Origin: Streptomyces aurantiacus JA 4570
Lineage (GTDB): Bacteria; Actinomycetota; Actinomycetes; Streptomycetales; Streptomycetaceae
NCBI RefSeq assembly: GCF_000414115.1
Contig: NZ_AOPZ01000007.1
Span: 1-64,000 of the forward strand
Reading direction: 5' to 3'
Length of the DNA stretch: 64,000 nucleotides
Under the pieces are notes generated by a model. It had not been told where the DNA came from and did not search any database. It worked only from the letters and a program-made list of their open reading frames with translations. Numbering within the stretch: the stretch's first letter is position 1; every line of letters starts with the position of its first letter. Shown here piece after piece: positions 53,210-61,962 of this stretch. A program made the position numbers and the translations under genes.

Positions 53210-53773
53210 CTAGGACAGGGGGCGCCCGGTTCGCGTCGCCGGGGCGGGCCGGTGCTGTCTGCGCCACTTTTCCTGTACGACGACTTGGCGCAGCTGCCAG
53301 CCGCTGCGCGTGCGCACGGCGGTGAACGCGTAGCGGCCGCCGCACTCGAAGTCCGGTGCGGTGTCGGCCGGGGCGTCGGACCCGGCGGCGCTCTCGGCGG
53401 CGTCGGCCCCGTCCGTTCCTTCGGCCCCGTCCGGCCGGTGCCGGTCCGCGAGCCGCATGGGGTTGGCGTAGTCCGCCTGTACGCGCGCGAGGTCGCCCAC
53501 GTCCTGATCGCGGACGTCGAAGCGGATCCTGCGGTTGACGATGAGGTGCTGGCGCATCGCGAACATCCGCAACATCTGGGCCAGCCAGTCGGCGACCTCC
53601 GCGCCGGTTCCTTCGATGCCGCCCGCCGACCGGTAGTCGGCGCGGCCGTCGGGTGCGAACAACTGGCGGTATCCGTCCCAGTCGCCGTCGTCGACGGCGA
53701 TGGCGTAGTCGGTGATGAGGCTGTCGATGGCCAACCGGTCAAGCACTGCGGCGAGTTCCACGCGCTGCGTCAT
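53210..53773 (-). CDS. Nuclear transport factor 2-like (SnoaL/limonene epoxide hydrolase-like) protein
   Basis: A 187-residue cone-fold protein: AAVLDRLAIDSLITDYAIAV and DDGDWDGYRQLFAPDGRADY are typical for the aromatic dioxygenase small-subunit/SnoaL-like family, followed by QHLIVNRRIRFDVRDQDV and the terminal GRYAFTAVRTRSGWQLRQVV. An acidic alanine-rich insert (DGAEGTDGADAAESAAGSDA) interrupts it. Such proteins are scaffolds or small isomerases/hydrolases. The ATG at 53773 lacks a ribosome site. It is separated from the frameshifted lnt by 68 bp on the same strand. Confidence 0.8.
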   Translation of the reverse strand: MTQRVELAAVLDRLAIDSLITDYAIAVDDGDWDGYRQLFAPDGRADYRSAGGIEGTGAEVADWLAQMLRMFAMRQHLIVNRRIRFDVRDQDVGDLARVQADYANPMRLADRHRPDGAEGTDGADAAESAAGSDAPADTAPDFECGGRYAFTAVRTRSGWQLRQVVVQEKWRRQHRPAPATRTGRPLS

Positions 53774-53871
53774 CGGCTCAGTCTTGGGCACCGGGAGGGT
53801 GGAGCCAAGAGGCCGTACGACAGTCGTCGTTCCGGTTGCCGTGGGGTGGCTTGATGTGCCGGGAGGGCATG

Positions 53872-53904
53872 CGCGCACGAGCGTGTGGGGCACGCTCGTG
53901 CGCG
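53872..53904. terminator. 14-bp perfect hairpin between two minus-strand genes
   Basis: 53872-53885 pairs perfectly with 53891-53904 (CGCGCACGAGCGTG and complement) around TGGGG. There is no T-tract. It probably terminates the transcript of the 59-residue protein gene (stop at 53993) before the NTF2-like gene; an operator is an alternative. Confidence 0.6.
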
Positions 53905-53992
53905 TGGACGAGTTTCTCGACGAGCAGTGACCGACCTCGGGGTCGACCGGCGGCCCGCACAAAGACGTTGTGACTGTTCCCCCGCCCGCCGC

Positions 53993-54172
53993 TTACGCGG
54001 CCTGCACGATCTCCGCGCGAACCGCCTCGGCCCACTCGGTCACGAGCTGCTCGTACTCCCGGCGCTGCTCGACGGAGAGTCGGCCGCCGGCGCGCAGCCA
54101 GAGACCTCGTATCCGCTCGTTCAGCTCGGATGACGACCGCACGGAACCATGGGGTTGAGGGGTTAAGGGCAT
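53993..54172 (-). CDS. 59-residue protein with a DNA-damage-type leaderless promoter
   Basis: A short protein starting MPLTPQPHGSVRSSSELN, predominantly helical and amphipathic (ELNERIRGLWLRAGG, SVEQRREYEQLVTEWAEAV). I do not recognise it. The ATG is exactly seven nt after a TAGGCT -10 that belongs to a RecA-NDp-like promoter. Spacing, codon use and the following terminator hairpin all support a real gene. Induction by DNA damage is predicted; a small regulator or inhibitor is possible. Confidence 0.62.
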   Translation of the reverse strand: MPLTPQPHGSVRSSSELNERIRGLWLRAGGRLSVEQRREYEQLVTEWAEAVRAEIVQAA

Positions 54173-54179
54173 GCGGTCA

Positions 54180-54202
54180 AGCCTAGGGGATAGCTCTGAC
54201 AA
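54180..54202 (-). promoter_or_regulatory. RecA-NDp/PafBC-type promoter on the minus strand
   Basis: On the minus strand TTGTCAGAG (54202-54194), eight bases, TAGGCT (54185-54180), then seven bases to the ATG at 54172. The one departure from consensus is A for T in the eighth position of the first box. The geometry is identical to that of the dinB promoter. Confidence 0.7.
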
Positions 54203-54322
54203 TCGGAACTGTCAGCTACCGCACACCTGCGGCACGTGATCGCGCCGAGGCGCCGCAAGGCGCGCGAGCCCGGCGCGAGTTGACGCTTGCGCGCTGGTCA
54301 GCGGGGCAAGTGGGGGCCACTG

Positions 54323-54343
54323 GGGCCGGCTGTGCGCCGGCCC
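54323..54343. terminator. 8-bp hairpin after the DUF2165 gene
   Basis: GGGCCGGC and GCCGGCCC flank TGTGC, 42 bp after the stop of the minus-strand DUF2165 gene. A terminator without T-tract is likely. Confidence 0.6.
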
Positions 54344-54384
54344 GGCTGCCGTGTGTCGCCGTTTGCCAGTGACGGATGGCACGT

Positions 54385-54972
54385 CTACTCGTGGGGCGGC
54401 ACCGCGTCGGGTGCGGGGGCGGCGGAGGCGCGTCCCGTGAACGGCAGGTGGATGAACAGGAGCACGATGCCGCACAGGGTGAACACGCGGGTGGCGGCGT
54501 CGACGCCGTTCCAGTCCTTCGACTGCCACATGGCGAACCACTCGCCGCCGATGCCTATGAAGCCGCCGCCGAACAGCAGCATGAGCATCAGCAGGCCCAC
54601 GGTGCTGAGCCGCCGCGCGCGGGCGTGGCCGCCGCCCCGGCTGCGCAGCGCGCCGCACCACAGGACGGTCGCGGTGACGAGGACGAGTGCGGCCACTGTC
54701 TCCCAGGCGACGATGGCGACGTACGCGGTGTCCTGGAGGGCGCGCGACTCGATGGCGCGCCACATGATGTCCTCGTCCTTGAAGGTCGTGTCCATCGCCA
54801 GGACGTGCCGTACGTACTGCTGGTTGGTGCCGAAGTCGGTGATGTTGCCGAACGCGACGAGGGCGATGTACAGGGCGATGACCCCGGTCAGCACGGCCGC
54901 CGCCACGGTCGGCGCGCCCAGGGTGAGGCCCCGGTCGTCTCGCTGTTTGCGGTTGGCAGGCGTGGGGGTCAT
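54385..54972 (-). CDS. DUF2165 family membrane protein
   Basis: A 195-residue membrane protein with four hydrophobic helices (TVAAAVLTGVIALYIALVAF; TVAALVLVTATVLWCGAL; LLMLMLLFGGGFIGIGG; LCGIVLLFIHLPF). The conserved GNITDFGTNQQYVRHVLAMD and GGEWFAMWQSKDWNG between helices identify DUF2165, a small predicted inner-membrane family of unknown function. GGGAG lies before the ATG at 54972. No operon partner is seen. Confidence 0.82.
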   Translation of the reverse strand: MTPTPANRKQRDDRGLTLGAPTVAAAVLTGVIALYIALVAFGNITDFGTNQQYVRHVLAMDTTFKDEDIMWRAIESRALQDTAYVAIVAWETVAALVLVTATVLWCGALRSRGGGHARARRLSTVGLLMLMLLFGGGFIGIGGEWFAMWQSKDWNGVDAATRVFTLCGIVLLFIHLPFTGRASAAPAPDAVPPHE

Positions 54973-55109
54973 GCCGGGGCTCCCTCTGGGGATGGTCGGT
55001 GCGGCTGCGGCTGCGGGCGGTCGGCACATGATCTCAGGAGCCCGGGAACGGCACAGAGGCACGCTCCAGTTTCGCGTGCCCCTCTGGTAACGCCCCCTGA
55101 ATCATTGAA

Positions 55110-56615
55110 TCAAGCCGCGTTGGGCCGGATGCGTCGCGCCGCGAGGATTCCGGCGGCGGTGAGCGCGGCGGTGAGCGCGAACGTCGCCGTCAGGGCGACC
55201 GACACCGAGCCGCCGTGGGCCGCGGACAGGGACACGGCCGCGCCGCCGAGCCCGCTGAGGACCGCGACCGCGAGGGTCTGCGCGAGCTGCATCGAACCGC
55301 TGGCCTCGCCCTGCCGGTCGGCCGGCGCCTGCTCCATGGCGTCGGTGGTCGCGGCGTTGAAGGCCACGCCCATGCCCGCGCCCCCGATGGCCCACCCCGC
55401 CACCGCCGTCAGCGCGGGCACCGCGTCGACGAGGACGCCGAGTGCCATGACGACGATCCCCACGAGCAGCGCCGCGAACCCGGCCGCGATCGGCACGGCA
55501 CGCGAGCGCCCGCTCCACCGGCTGTCCGCCCTGCCCTGCCACGCCGCCCCGAGCACCCAGGTGATGGCCCCCGCGGAGAGCCCCAACCCGGCCTCCGTGG
55601 CGCTCAGTTCGCGCAGCCGGACCAGCCCGAGCGGCAGGAACGCCTCGCTGCCGAAGTAGGCCCCGCAGAGCAGGAAGCGGAGCACGACGCCCGCGGGAAC
55701 GCCGCGGCGCACGGAGAGGGTGCCCGCCGGTGTGACCCGGCGCAGGGCGACGACCGCCGTGCCGGCGCCCACGGCGACCAGCGGCACCAGCAGGGCGAGT
55801 TGGCGCAGTTGCAGGCCCGCGAGGAGGATGCCGGTGCCGGTCGCGAGCAGGACGCTCCGCGCGACCGGTGTGGACCACCACGGGTCCTTCTCGGCGGCCG
55901 GAGCGGCAGCCGAGGAGGCGGCCGGACTCGGGTGCCCGGCGCCGCCCGGCTGCCCGAGGCGTCGGAGCTGCGGCAGCGCGAGCACGGCGGCGACCGCGAT
56001 CAGCGGCAGCAGGAGCACGAACACGCCCCGCCAGGAGACATGGTCGGAGATCACGGCCGCGATCGTCGGGCCGACCAGTGACGGGACGGTCCAGCCGCCC
56101 GACACGAGCGCGAACATCCGCGCGCGCAGGCGCTGCGGATAGGCCAGCGAGATCGCCGTGTAGGCCAGCGCCATGACGGCTCCCACGCCGAGCCCCTGGA
56201 GGAACCGCCCGGCCAGGAAGAGCGGCCAGTTGGCCGCGGAGCCCGCGACCGCGCAGCCGACGGCGAACACCGCGAGGCCGGCGGCCAGCGGCCGGGCGGG
56301 GCCGCCGCGGTCGGCGGCGCGGCCGGCGGCGACGGTGCCGATCAGGTTGGCCAGCATCAGCGCGGACAGCCCCCAGCCGTAGGCGTTGAGGCCGCCGAGC
56401 CGGCCCGCGATCTCCGGCAGCACGGTGGCGACGCCCATCGACTCGAAGGCGACAAGCGCGACGGACAGCACGATGCCCCAGGTCAGCGCGGTGTATGGGG
56501 CGGCGAAGACGCTTTCGGGGCGGGTGCCGGACGCGGGCGGGGACATGGGTGCGGCCGCTTCGTGCGCGGTCGATTCCCGCTCGGACGGCAAGTCGGTCGG
56601 CAAGTCGGACGACAA
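55110..56615 (-). CDS. MFS transporter (drug efflux type)
   Basis: A 501-residue major facilitator protein with about 14 hydrophobic segments. Motif A is seen in GTVAAGRAADRGG, and MGVATVLPEIAGRLGG with GRFLQGLGVGAVMALAYTAI fits the multidrug exporter class. The TTG at 56615 or the ATG at 56546 may be the start; the extra residues would be acidic and unconserved. It is divergent from its TetR regulator with a 36-bp operator, so it is probably a ligand-inducible efflux pump. Confidence 0.85.
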   Translation of the reverse strand: MSSDLPTDLPSERESTAHEAAAPMSPPASGTRPESVFAAPYTALTWGIVLSVALVAFESMGVATVLPEIAGRLGGLNAYGWGLSALMLANLIGTVAAGRAADRGGPARPLAAGLAVFAVGCAVAGSAANWPLFLAGRFLQGLGVGAVMALAYTAISLAYPQRLRARMFALVSGGWTVPSLVGPTIAAVISDHVSWRGVFVLLLPLIAVAAVLALPQLRRLGQPGGAGHPSPAASSAAAPAAEKDPWWSTPVARSVLLATGTGILLAGLQLRQLALLVPLVAVGAGTAVVALRRVTPAGTLSVRRGVPAGVVLRFLLCGAYFGSEAFLPLGLVRLRELSATEAGLGLSAGAITWVLGAAWQGRADSRWSGRSRAVPIAAGFAALLVGIVVMALGVLVDAVPALTAVAGWAIGGAGMGVAFNAATTDAMEQAPADRQGEASGSMQLAQTLAVAVLSGLGGAAVSLSAAHGGSVSVALTATFALTAALTAAGILAARRIRPNAA

Positions 56616-56624
56616 GGCGAATCA

Positions 56625-56674
56625 CTTCTTTCGTTTCGATCCGGAACGGAACGAAAGAAGATGCTACCTATACT
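56625..56674. promoter_or_regulatory. Large TetR operator and tetR -10 element
   Basis: CTTCTTTCGTT (56625-56635) and AACGAAAGAAG (56650-56660) are perfect 11-bp arms with a 14-bp gap. The following TATACT (56669-56674) is seven nt before the tetR ATG at 56682, a leaderless promoter. The operator would cover the -35 region of tetR and the start region of the MFS gene. Confidence 0.8.
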
Positions 56675-56681
56675 TGCCGTC

Positions 56682-57341
56682 ATGGCAACCCCGGACCTCG
56701 CAGCGAGCGCCACCCACTCCTCCCGCACGACGGGACGGACGGGACGTCCCCGAGACGCGCGGCTCGACGAGGCGATCCTGAAGGCGACGCTGGAACTCCT
56801 GGAGGAGGCGGGTTATCCGCACCTGACGATGGAGGGCGTCGCGCGCCGCGCCGGCACGACCAAGCCGGCCATCCGCCGCCGCTGGCCGTCCCGGCAGCAC
56901 CTGGTGATCTCGGCCCTCGCGGAGAGCATGGGCACCGCGCCCACCCCCGACACCGGGTGCACGCACTGCGATCTCATCCTGGGCATCGAGACCCTGAGCC
57001 AGGCGTTCGGCGGCACGCTGGGGCGCCGTACGCTGCCCGCGCTGGTGGCCGAGCTGGCCGACGATCCGGAGCTGGACCGCGTCTTCACCGAGACGCTCTT
57101 CCGCCCTCGCAGGGCCACGACCGAGGCGGCGCTGCGGCGGGGCATCGAGCGGGGCGACATCCGGCCCGACGCGGACATCGACCTGCTCCTGGACATGCTC
57201 GGCGCCACCACGTACCACCGGGTGCTGTTCGGGCACCTGCCCGTCACGGACTCCCTGGCCCACGACGTCGTGATGGCGGTCATGGAGGGGGCGGCGACCC
57301 CCCGTTGGCGCGGTCACTACCAGCAGCATCACGAGGCGTAG
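56682..57341 (+). CDS. TetR-family regulator of the divergent MFS pump
   Basis: A 219-residue TetR regulator: helix-turn-helix at about 31-70 (EAILKATLELLEEAGYPHLT, MEGVARRAGTTKPAIRRRW) and a helical ligand domain with LPALVAELADDPELDRVFTE. ATG at 56682 is chosen because the perfect -10 TATACT stands seven nt before it; an ATG at 56661 lies in the operator. The last 62 bp overlap the convergent LysR gene. Confidence 0.87.
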   Translation: MATPDLAASATHSSRTTGRTGRPRDARLDEAILKATLELLEEAGYPHLTMEGVARRAGTTKPAIRRRWPSRQHLVISALAESMGTAPTPDTGCTHCDLILGIETLSQAFGGTLGRRTLPALVAELADDPELDRVFTETLFRPRRATTEAALRRGIERGDIRPDADIDLLLDMLGATTYHRVLFGHLPVTDSLAHDVVMAVMEGAATPRWRGHYQQHHEA

Positions 57342-58281
57342 CGGTCGCGGTCTCGCGCAGGGCCTGGAGGAGTTGCCGCAGCGGCGGGCCGGGCGGCCCC
57401 GGTGGGGTGGCCAGTGACGTGGTGAGGGCCGGGGCGGCGAGGCGTCGTACGGTCACGTGGGGGACCGTCGGCAGGCCCGTGACCTCGTAGAAGACCGTCC
57501 AGGACGGGGAGTCGGCGCTCTGCTCGGCGAGTCCGGTGAGGGTCTCCTGGAGGGTGGTGAACGGCGGGCCGAGCAGCGGTTCGGCTCCGGTCGCCGCCCG
57601 CAGCGCGCCGGTCACGAGGTCGTGGAAGGGCGGGTTGTGCTCGCGCGGGGCGAGGCGCAGGGGCAGGCGGGCGAGTTGTTCGAGGCGCAGCGGCGAGGCG
57701 GTTCCCGTGGCCGGTGCGTGGCCGGACGTGGTTTCCTGCCCGTCGCCGGACTCGGCGGCCACCGGGTGCTCCGCTGGCAGCGCCACGTACAGCGGATCGC
57801 TCCACACCGGCAGCAGTTCGACCCCCGGTGCCCTCCGCACCGCCCGCACCAGCGCCGCGTCAAGTTCACCGGAACGCACCGCCGCGAGCCGCTCGGTGAG
57901 GGGCAGTCTCCGCAGGCGTACGCGGAGTTGAGGTGCCGTACGCCGCAGCGTGGCGAGGAGGCGGTACGTCCGGTCGCCCGGCCCCTGGACGGTGCCCAGG
58001 CGGAGCAGTCCCTCGGTGCCGGACGCGAGGGCGGACGCGACGTCCCGGGTGCGGCGCGCAGCCGCGAGCACGGCGTGCGCCTCGGGCAGCAGCCGCTCAC
58101 CGGCACCGGAGAGCCGGACGTGCCGCGTGGACCGGTCGAACAGGGAGACCCCGAGTTCCCGCTCCAGGCGGCGGACCTGCTGGCTCACCGCCGACTGCAC
58201 GATGCCGAGGCGCTCGGCGGCACGGCTGAAGCCGCCCTCTTCGGCGACGGCGGCGAAGTACTGGAGCTGGCGCAGTTCCAC
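57280..58281 (-). CDS. LysR-family transcriptional regulator
   Basis: A 333-residue LysR regulator with the N-terminal winged helix (MELRQLQYFAAVAEEGGFSR, LGIVQSAVSQQVRRLEREL) and the effector domain (ERLAAVRSGELDAALVRAVR; VELLPVWSDPLYVALP). The C-terminus is proline-rich. AGAAGGGA precedes the GTG start. It is divergent from the cupin gene (97 bp) and likely regulates it. Confidence 0.86.
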   Translation of the reverse strand: MELRQLQYFAAVAEEGGFSRAAERLGIVQSAVSQQVRRLERELGVSLFDRSTRHVRLSGAGERLLPEAHAVLAAARRTRDVASALASGTEGLLRLGTVQGPGDRTYRLLATLRRTAPQLRVRLRRLPLTERLAAVRSGELDAALVRAVRRAPGVELLPVWSDPLYVALPAEHPVAAESGDGQETTSGHAPATGTASPLRLEQLARLPLRLAPREHNPPFHDLVTGALRAATGAEPLLGPPFTTLQETLTGLAEQSADSPSWTVFYEVTGLPTVPHVTVRRLAAPALTTSLATPPGPPGPPLRQLLQALRETATATPRDAAGSDRANGGSPPPP

Positions 58282-58377
58282 GGGGTCCCTTCTGCGGCAC
58301 CGACGCGTGATTCATCGCGATCGGTGATTTCTGCAGGGGACAACTGCTTCTGGTTCGCGTCTTCTTCCCGGCCTTGA

Positions 58378-58962
58378 ATGGGAGCCGTGGACAGACAGCA
58401 GACAGACAACGAGATGACGGCCCCGGCAACCCCGGGCGTCCCCGCCCTGATCGTGCCGCCCGGCGCGGCCGAACACGTCCCCCTGCCGCACGGCGGCGGC
58501 TTCGACCTGCTGGCCGACGCCTCGGCCACCGGCGGCGCCCTGGGCGCCAACCGCCTCACCCTCGGCGAGGGGGCCGACGGGGCCAGGCCGCACCACCACG
58601 CGAGGTCGACGGAGCTGTTCTACGTGCTCGACGGGGTGGTGGAGTTCTTCCTGGGAAGCGGGATGACGACGGTGGCGCGAGGCGGACTCGTCGTCATCCC
58701 GCCCGGGATGCCGCACGCGTTCGGCGCGGCGCCCGGGGCGACCGCCGATCTGCTGGCGGTCCTGACACCGGGTGTCGACCGGTTCGGCTACTTCCGTGCC
58801 CTGGGCCGCATTCAGCACGGCCTGGACACGTTCGAGGGCCTCCTGCCCGAACAGGACCGGTACGACGTGCACTTCCTCGGCGGCGCGGCCGCCGCGGACT
58901 GGGAGTCCGCGCGCGGCCGCGCCACGATCCGGGCTACGACGGGTCGCGCACCGTCCCCGTGA
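58378..58962 (+). CDS. Cupin domain protein
   Basis: A 194-residue protein with a single cupin barrel: motif 1 ARPHHHARSTELFYVLDGVV gives two or three His and a Glu for metal binding, motif 2 is VIPPGMPHAFGA. The C-terminal ILPEQD-like part (FEGLLPEQDRYDVHFLGG) is typical of quercetinase- or DddL-like cupins in actinobacteria. It may be an enzyme or a small-molecule sensor. Several in-frame starts exist (58378, 58387, 58414) with no clear ribosome site. Its 3' end overlaps the next minus-strand gene by 29 bp. Confidence 0.82.
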   Translation: MGAVDRQQTDNEMTAPATPGVPALIVPPGAAEHVPLPHGGGFDLLADASATGGALGANRLTLGEGADGARPHHHARSTELFYVLDGVVEFFLGSGMTTVARGGLVVIPPGMPHAFGAAPGATADLLAVLTPGVDRFGYFRALGRIQHGLDTFEGLLPEQDRYDVHFLGGAAAADWESARGRATIRATTGRAPSP

Positions 58963-61768
58963 CCTCCGGGCCCGGGTGCGGCTCCCACGCCTGGTCGTAG
59001 GTGACCAGGCGCAGCCGCACGGACTCCTTCGGCTCCCGCACCCGGTCCTTGACCGTGGGCACGGTCACCTCGGCACTCCGCTTGCCCGCGGCGATGCCCG
59101 CCGGGATGTACGGCATCTCCGAGACCTTGGACAGCCGGCGGGCCGGGTTCGGCGAGCTCCCGAAGGTGTCCTTCAGCCAGCGCTTGTCGACGTCCTTGGT
59201 GGACAGCTCCTTGCCGCCGCTCACGCGCCGGATGTCGAAGCCGGTCTCGATGTCCACGTCGGCCGTGGCGGACAGCGTGACGCGCCACTTCAGGGCCTTC
59301 CCCTCCGTGACGCGGTCCGCGACCGGCTTCACGGTGACCTTGGGCATCGGGTCGTCCTCGGTCACCTGCACGCCTCCGTGGTACGAACCGACCACCGCGC
59401 CGCGGACCGCCTTGGCCAGCACGTCGTGCGAGACGTCGGCGCCGTAGCGCTTGTTGCCCCGCACGGTGACCGGCACCTCGACGGGCTCGCCGCCCGGCCG
59501 CACCGTGACCGTCTTGTGGGTCGTCTTGTGCGTCCTCGGGTCCGTCACGAACAGGCGGACCTTGCCGCTGCCCTGCCCCGAGACCCGGATCGGCACGCGG
59601 TAGTTCCGGACTCCGGAGTCGCCTTCCTTGACCTTGAGCCGGCCGATGTCGACCCGCGCCAGCTCGGCGGCTCCGGCGTCCGGAGTGCCGGGGCGCCAGC
59701 CCCACGCGTCCATCAGCCAGGCACGCCCGGACCGGTTGCGCGGGGTCAGCTCCAGGGACGTCACCTTCTTGAGGTCGAGCCCCGCGCGGGCGGCCGCCGA
59801 CAGCGGCACACGCACCTCGCGCCCCCAGTAGGAGGCGGTCACCTCGGTGCCGGGCAGGCCGTCGACGCGGACCTCGCCGAGCGTCACCCGCTTCCCCGAC
59901 GCGTCGGAGACGGCGACGTCGAGCCGCGTTCCGGTGCTGTTGGGCGGCACGATCACGCGCAGCGCCAACGCGTCGGCGCCGTCGAGGGAGACGGCCTTCG
60001 CGGGACGTACCTTCGTCGCGGCACCCGCCTGCGACCAGCGCATGGCGACCGCGTGGCGGCCGGGCTCCGGTGAGGTCTCCCAGGCGGCGAAGTGCGGCGA
60101 GGCACCCCGCGTGCTGGAGGGGAGACAGGCACGGGAGTTCCTGCTGTCCACCTGTGCGCACAGCCGGCCGCCGGACACGGCGAGCGAGGAACTCGGCACG
60201 AACGCGGGCGTACGGTTGCCGCCGACGGCGTGGGTCAGCACGCGCGCGGGCTTCGCCGAGGGGGCGCGGCGGCCGGAGCCGTCGAGGAGCGGGCGCACCC
60301 GGTCGTCACCGCCGACGAAAAGCCGTGCCGCCGCGGCGATGTACGTGGAGCCCGCGGTCTGCTGCTGCTTGGCGGTCAGGCGGGTGTCCTTGCCCGGCGC
60401 GCACACCGGGTCGGGGCGCTCGCCGGACTGGAAGTCGTCGTCGGCCGGGGCCTGCGCCTGTCCCGGCGTCCACTCGCTGTTGAAGAAGTTGTGGTTGGCG
60501 CCCACCACATAGACCGCGCTGTGCAGGGCGGTGCCCCGGCCGACGCCGCGCGTCCCGTCGGCGTAGATCTGGCCCTGGAGGTCGGACACGTCGCCGTCGC
60601 AGCCCGGCAGGATCGTCATCGACGGCACGTCGGGAACGGGGTTCTGGCCGAAGATCGTGGGGCCGATGAGGACGGTGCCGCGGATGTTCCAGCGCGCCGG
60701 GCCCGGGGCGCCGTCCTCGGCGGCCGGCGGCGGCGTCAGGCTGTCGAGCGCGGCGCGGTTGACGCCTTCGCCGCCCCGGGAGTGGCCCACGAGCAGCACC
60801 TTGGACAGATCGGCCGGGGCGGTGTCGCGCACGGCCTTCGGCGCGTCGCCGCGGCCCGCGGACCAGTCCGCCCAGCGGGCGAGGTGCTGACGCACCAGCG
60901 ACGAACGGGCCTGCGCGCCGCCGTCCTGGGCGACGTCGTCCTGGCCGTTGATGCCGTTGGCGGAGATCGACACCGTCACATAGCCCTGCGAGGCGAGGAG
61001 CTTCTGGTCGTGCAGATAGCCGCGGTGGCTGGGCACCGGCTTCATGCCGGACTTGCAGGGCCAGCCGCCGTCCTGGGCGCCGCCGGACTTGAAGCACGTG
61101 TAGTGGCGGCCGTGCAGGAACAGCGCGAGGGGCCGCTTCCCCGGGGCGTCGACCGGGCCCACCACGGCGGCCCGCATCTCCACGGGGTTGGGGAAGCCGG
61201 GCAGGCGCACCGACTTCTGCGTGTACTCACCGCTGACGGTGCGGTACTTGCCCGGGACGCCGGGGTCGACGCGGTTCGCGGGCTGGGGAGCGGCGGACTC
61301 GGCGGGCGGCGAGACCCGCGGCGGCGCGGGCGTGTCCTTCGCGCCTTCGTCCAGACGGCGGCCACCGGCCTGCGCCTGAAGCTCCGCGGCCTGTCCGATG
61401 CTCGCGCCGTCAAGGCGCAGTCGGAACGTCCGCTGGTCGTCAGTGGGCTTCGGGACGCCGATGAGCCGGTCGCCGGCGTAGAACTCGACGCGCGCGTCAC
61501 CCATGGGTACGGGCTCGGGGGCGCGCCAGACCAGGTGCTTCCCGGCGCCGGACCCGTCGATCCGCCAGCCCTTGGGGAGTTGGCCCTCGGCTTCCCCGGG
61601 CGGTGCGGGGTCCCCCGGTGACGCGGGGTATGTCGACGGCAGGGCGTCTCTCGGTGACGCGGACGGTATTCGGTCGGCGGACGGCTGCGCGTGCGCCAGG
61701 CCCGGCACCCCCACCGCCAGCGCGAGGACCGCCGAGGCGGCGGTCACCGAGCGCGGGACATGGATCAA
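58934..61768 (-). CDS. Large secreted hydrolase with C-terminal Calx-beta-like domains
   Basis: A 944-residue exported protein. The TTG start (GGGAG upstream) yields a signal peptide (SVTAASAVLALAVGVPGLAHA, cleaved near residue 27). An N-terminal beta domain leads to an alpha/beta hydrolase (about 190-500) with the HGRHYTCF oxyanion block, nucleophile VGHSRGGEGVNRAAL and VPSMTILPGCDGDVSDLQG. The C-terminal third has beta-sandwich repeats of Calx-beta character (VKEGDSGVRNYRVPIRVSG; VTEGKALKWRVTLSA; VREPKESVRLRLV). An extracellular esterase or peptidase for a polymer is likely. Homologs in Streptomyces are annotated only as secreted proteins. Confidence 0.8.
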   Translation of the reverse strand: MIHVPRSVTAASAVLALAVGVPGLAHAQPSADRIPSASPRDALPSTYPASPGDPAPPGEAEGQLPKGWRIDGSGAGKHLVWRAPEPVPMGDARVEFYAGDRLIGVPKPTDDQRTFRLRLDGASIGQAAELQAQAGGRRLDEGAKDTPAPPRVSPPAESAAPQPANRVDPGVPGKYRTVSGEYTQKSVRLPGFPNPVEMRAAVVGPVDAPGKRPLALFLHGRHYTCFKSGGAQDGGWPCKSGMKPVPSHRGYLHDQKLLASQGYVTVSISANGINGQDDVAQDGGAQARSSLVRQHLARWADWSAGRGDAPKAVRDTAPADLSKVLLVGHSRGGEGVNRAALDSLTPPPAAEDGAPGPARWNIRGTVLIGPTIFGQNPVPDVPSMTILPGCDGDVSDLQGQIYADGTRGVGRGTALHSAVYVVGANHNFFNSEWTPGQAQAPADDDFQSGERPDPVCAPGKDTRLTAKQQQTAGSTYIAAAARLFVGGDDRVRPLLDGSGRRAPSAKPARVLTHAVGGNRTPAFVPSSSLAVSGGRLCAQVDSRNSRACLPSSTRGASPHFAAWETSPEPGRHAVAMRWSQAGAATKVRPAKAVSLDGADALALRVIVPPNSTGTRLDVAVSDASGKRVTLGEVRVDGLPGTEVTASYWGREVRVPLSAAARAGLDLKKVTSLELTPRNRSGRAWLMDAWGWRPGTPDAGAAELARVDIGRLKVKEGDSGVRNYRVPIRVSGQGSGKVRLFVTDPRTHKTTHKTVTVRPGGEPVEVPVTVRGNKRYGADVSHDVLAKAVRGAVVGSYHGGVQVTEDDPMPKVTVKPVADRVTEGKALKWRVTLSATADVDIETGFDIRRVSGGKELSTKDVDKRWLKDTFGSSPNPARRLSKVSEMPYIPAGIAAGKRSAEVTVPTVKDRVREPKESVRLRLVTYDQAWEPHPGPEVTGTVRDPS

Positions 61769-61962
61769 GACGTTCTCCCGTTCATCCAGTTGCTTTGGTC
61801 CCCCGGACCTGGAGGATGACGAGGGACGCGCAAGGGTTGCTTCGTGGGGTTTCGTACGTTGCCTCATGGGGCGTGCGGGATGGGGAATGCCGGATAAATG
61901 GGGCAAGTTGAGGCTCGGGACGGCCCTTGTGAGGCGAGTGTGGCGCCGCGCATGATGCCGGT

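Noticed and set aside
54205..54225. Second TGTCAG sequence (ACTGTCAGCT) facing the plus strand next to the minus-strand damage promoter
   Set aside because: The first base is wrong, no -10 at the right distance and no plus-strand gene follows.
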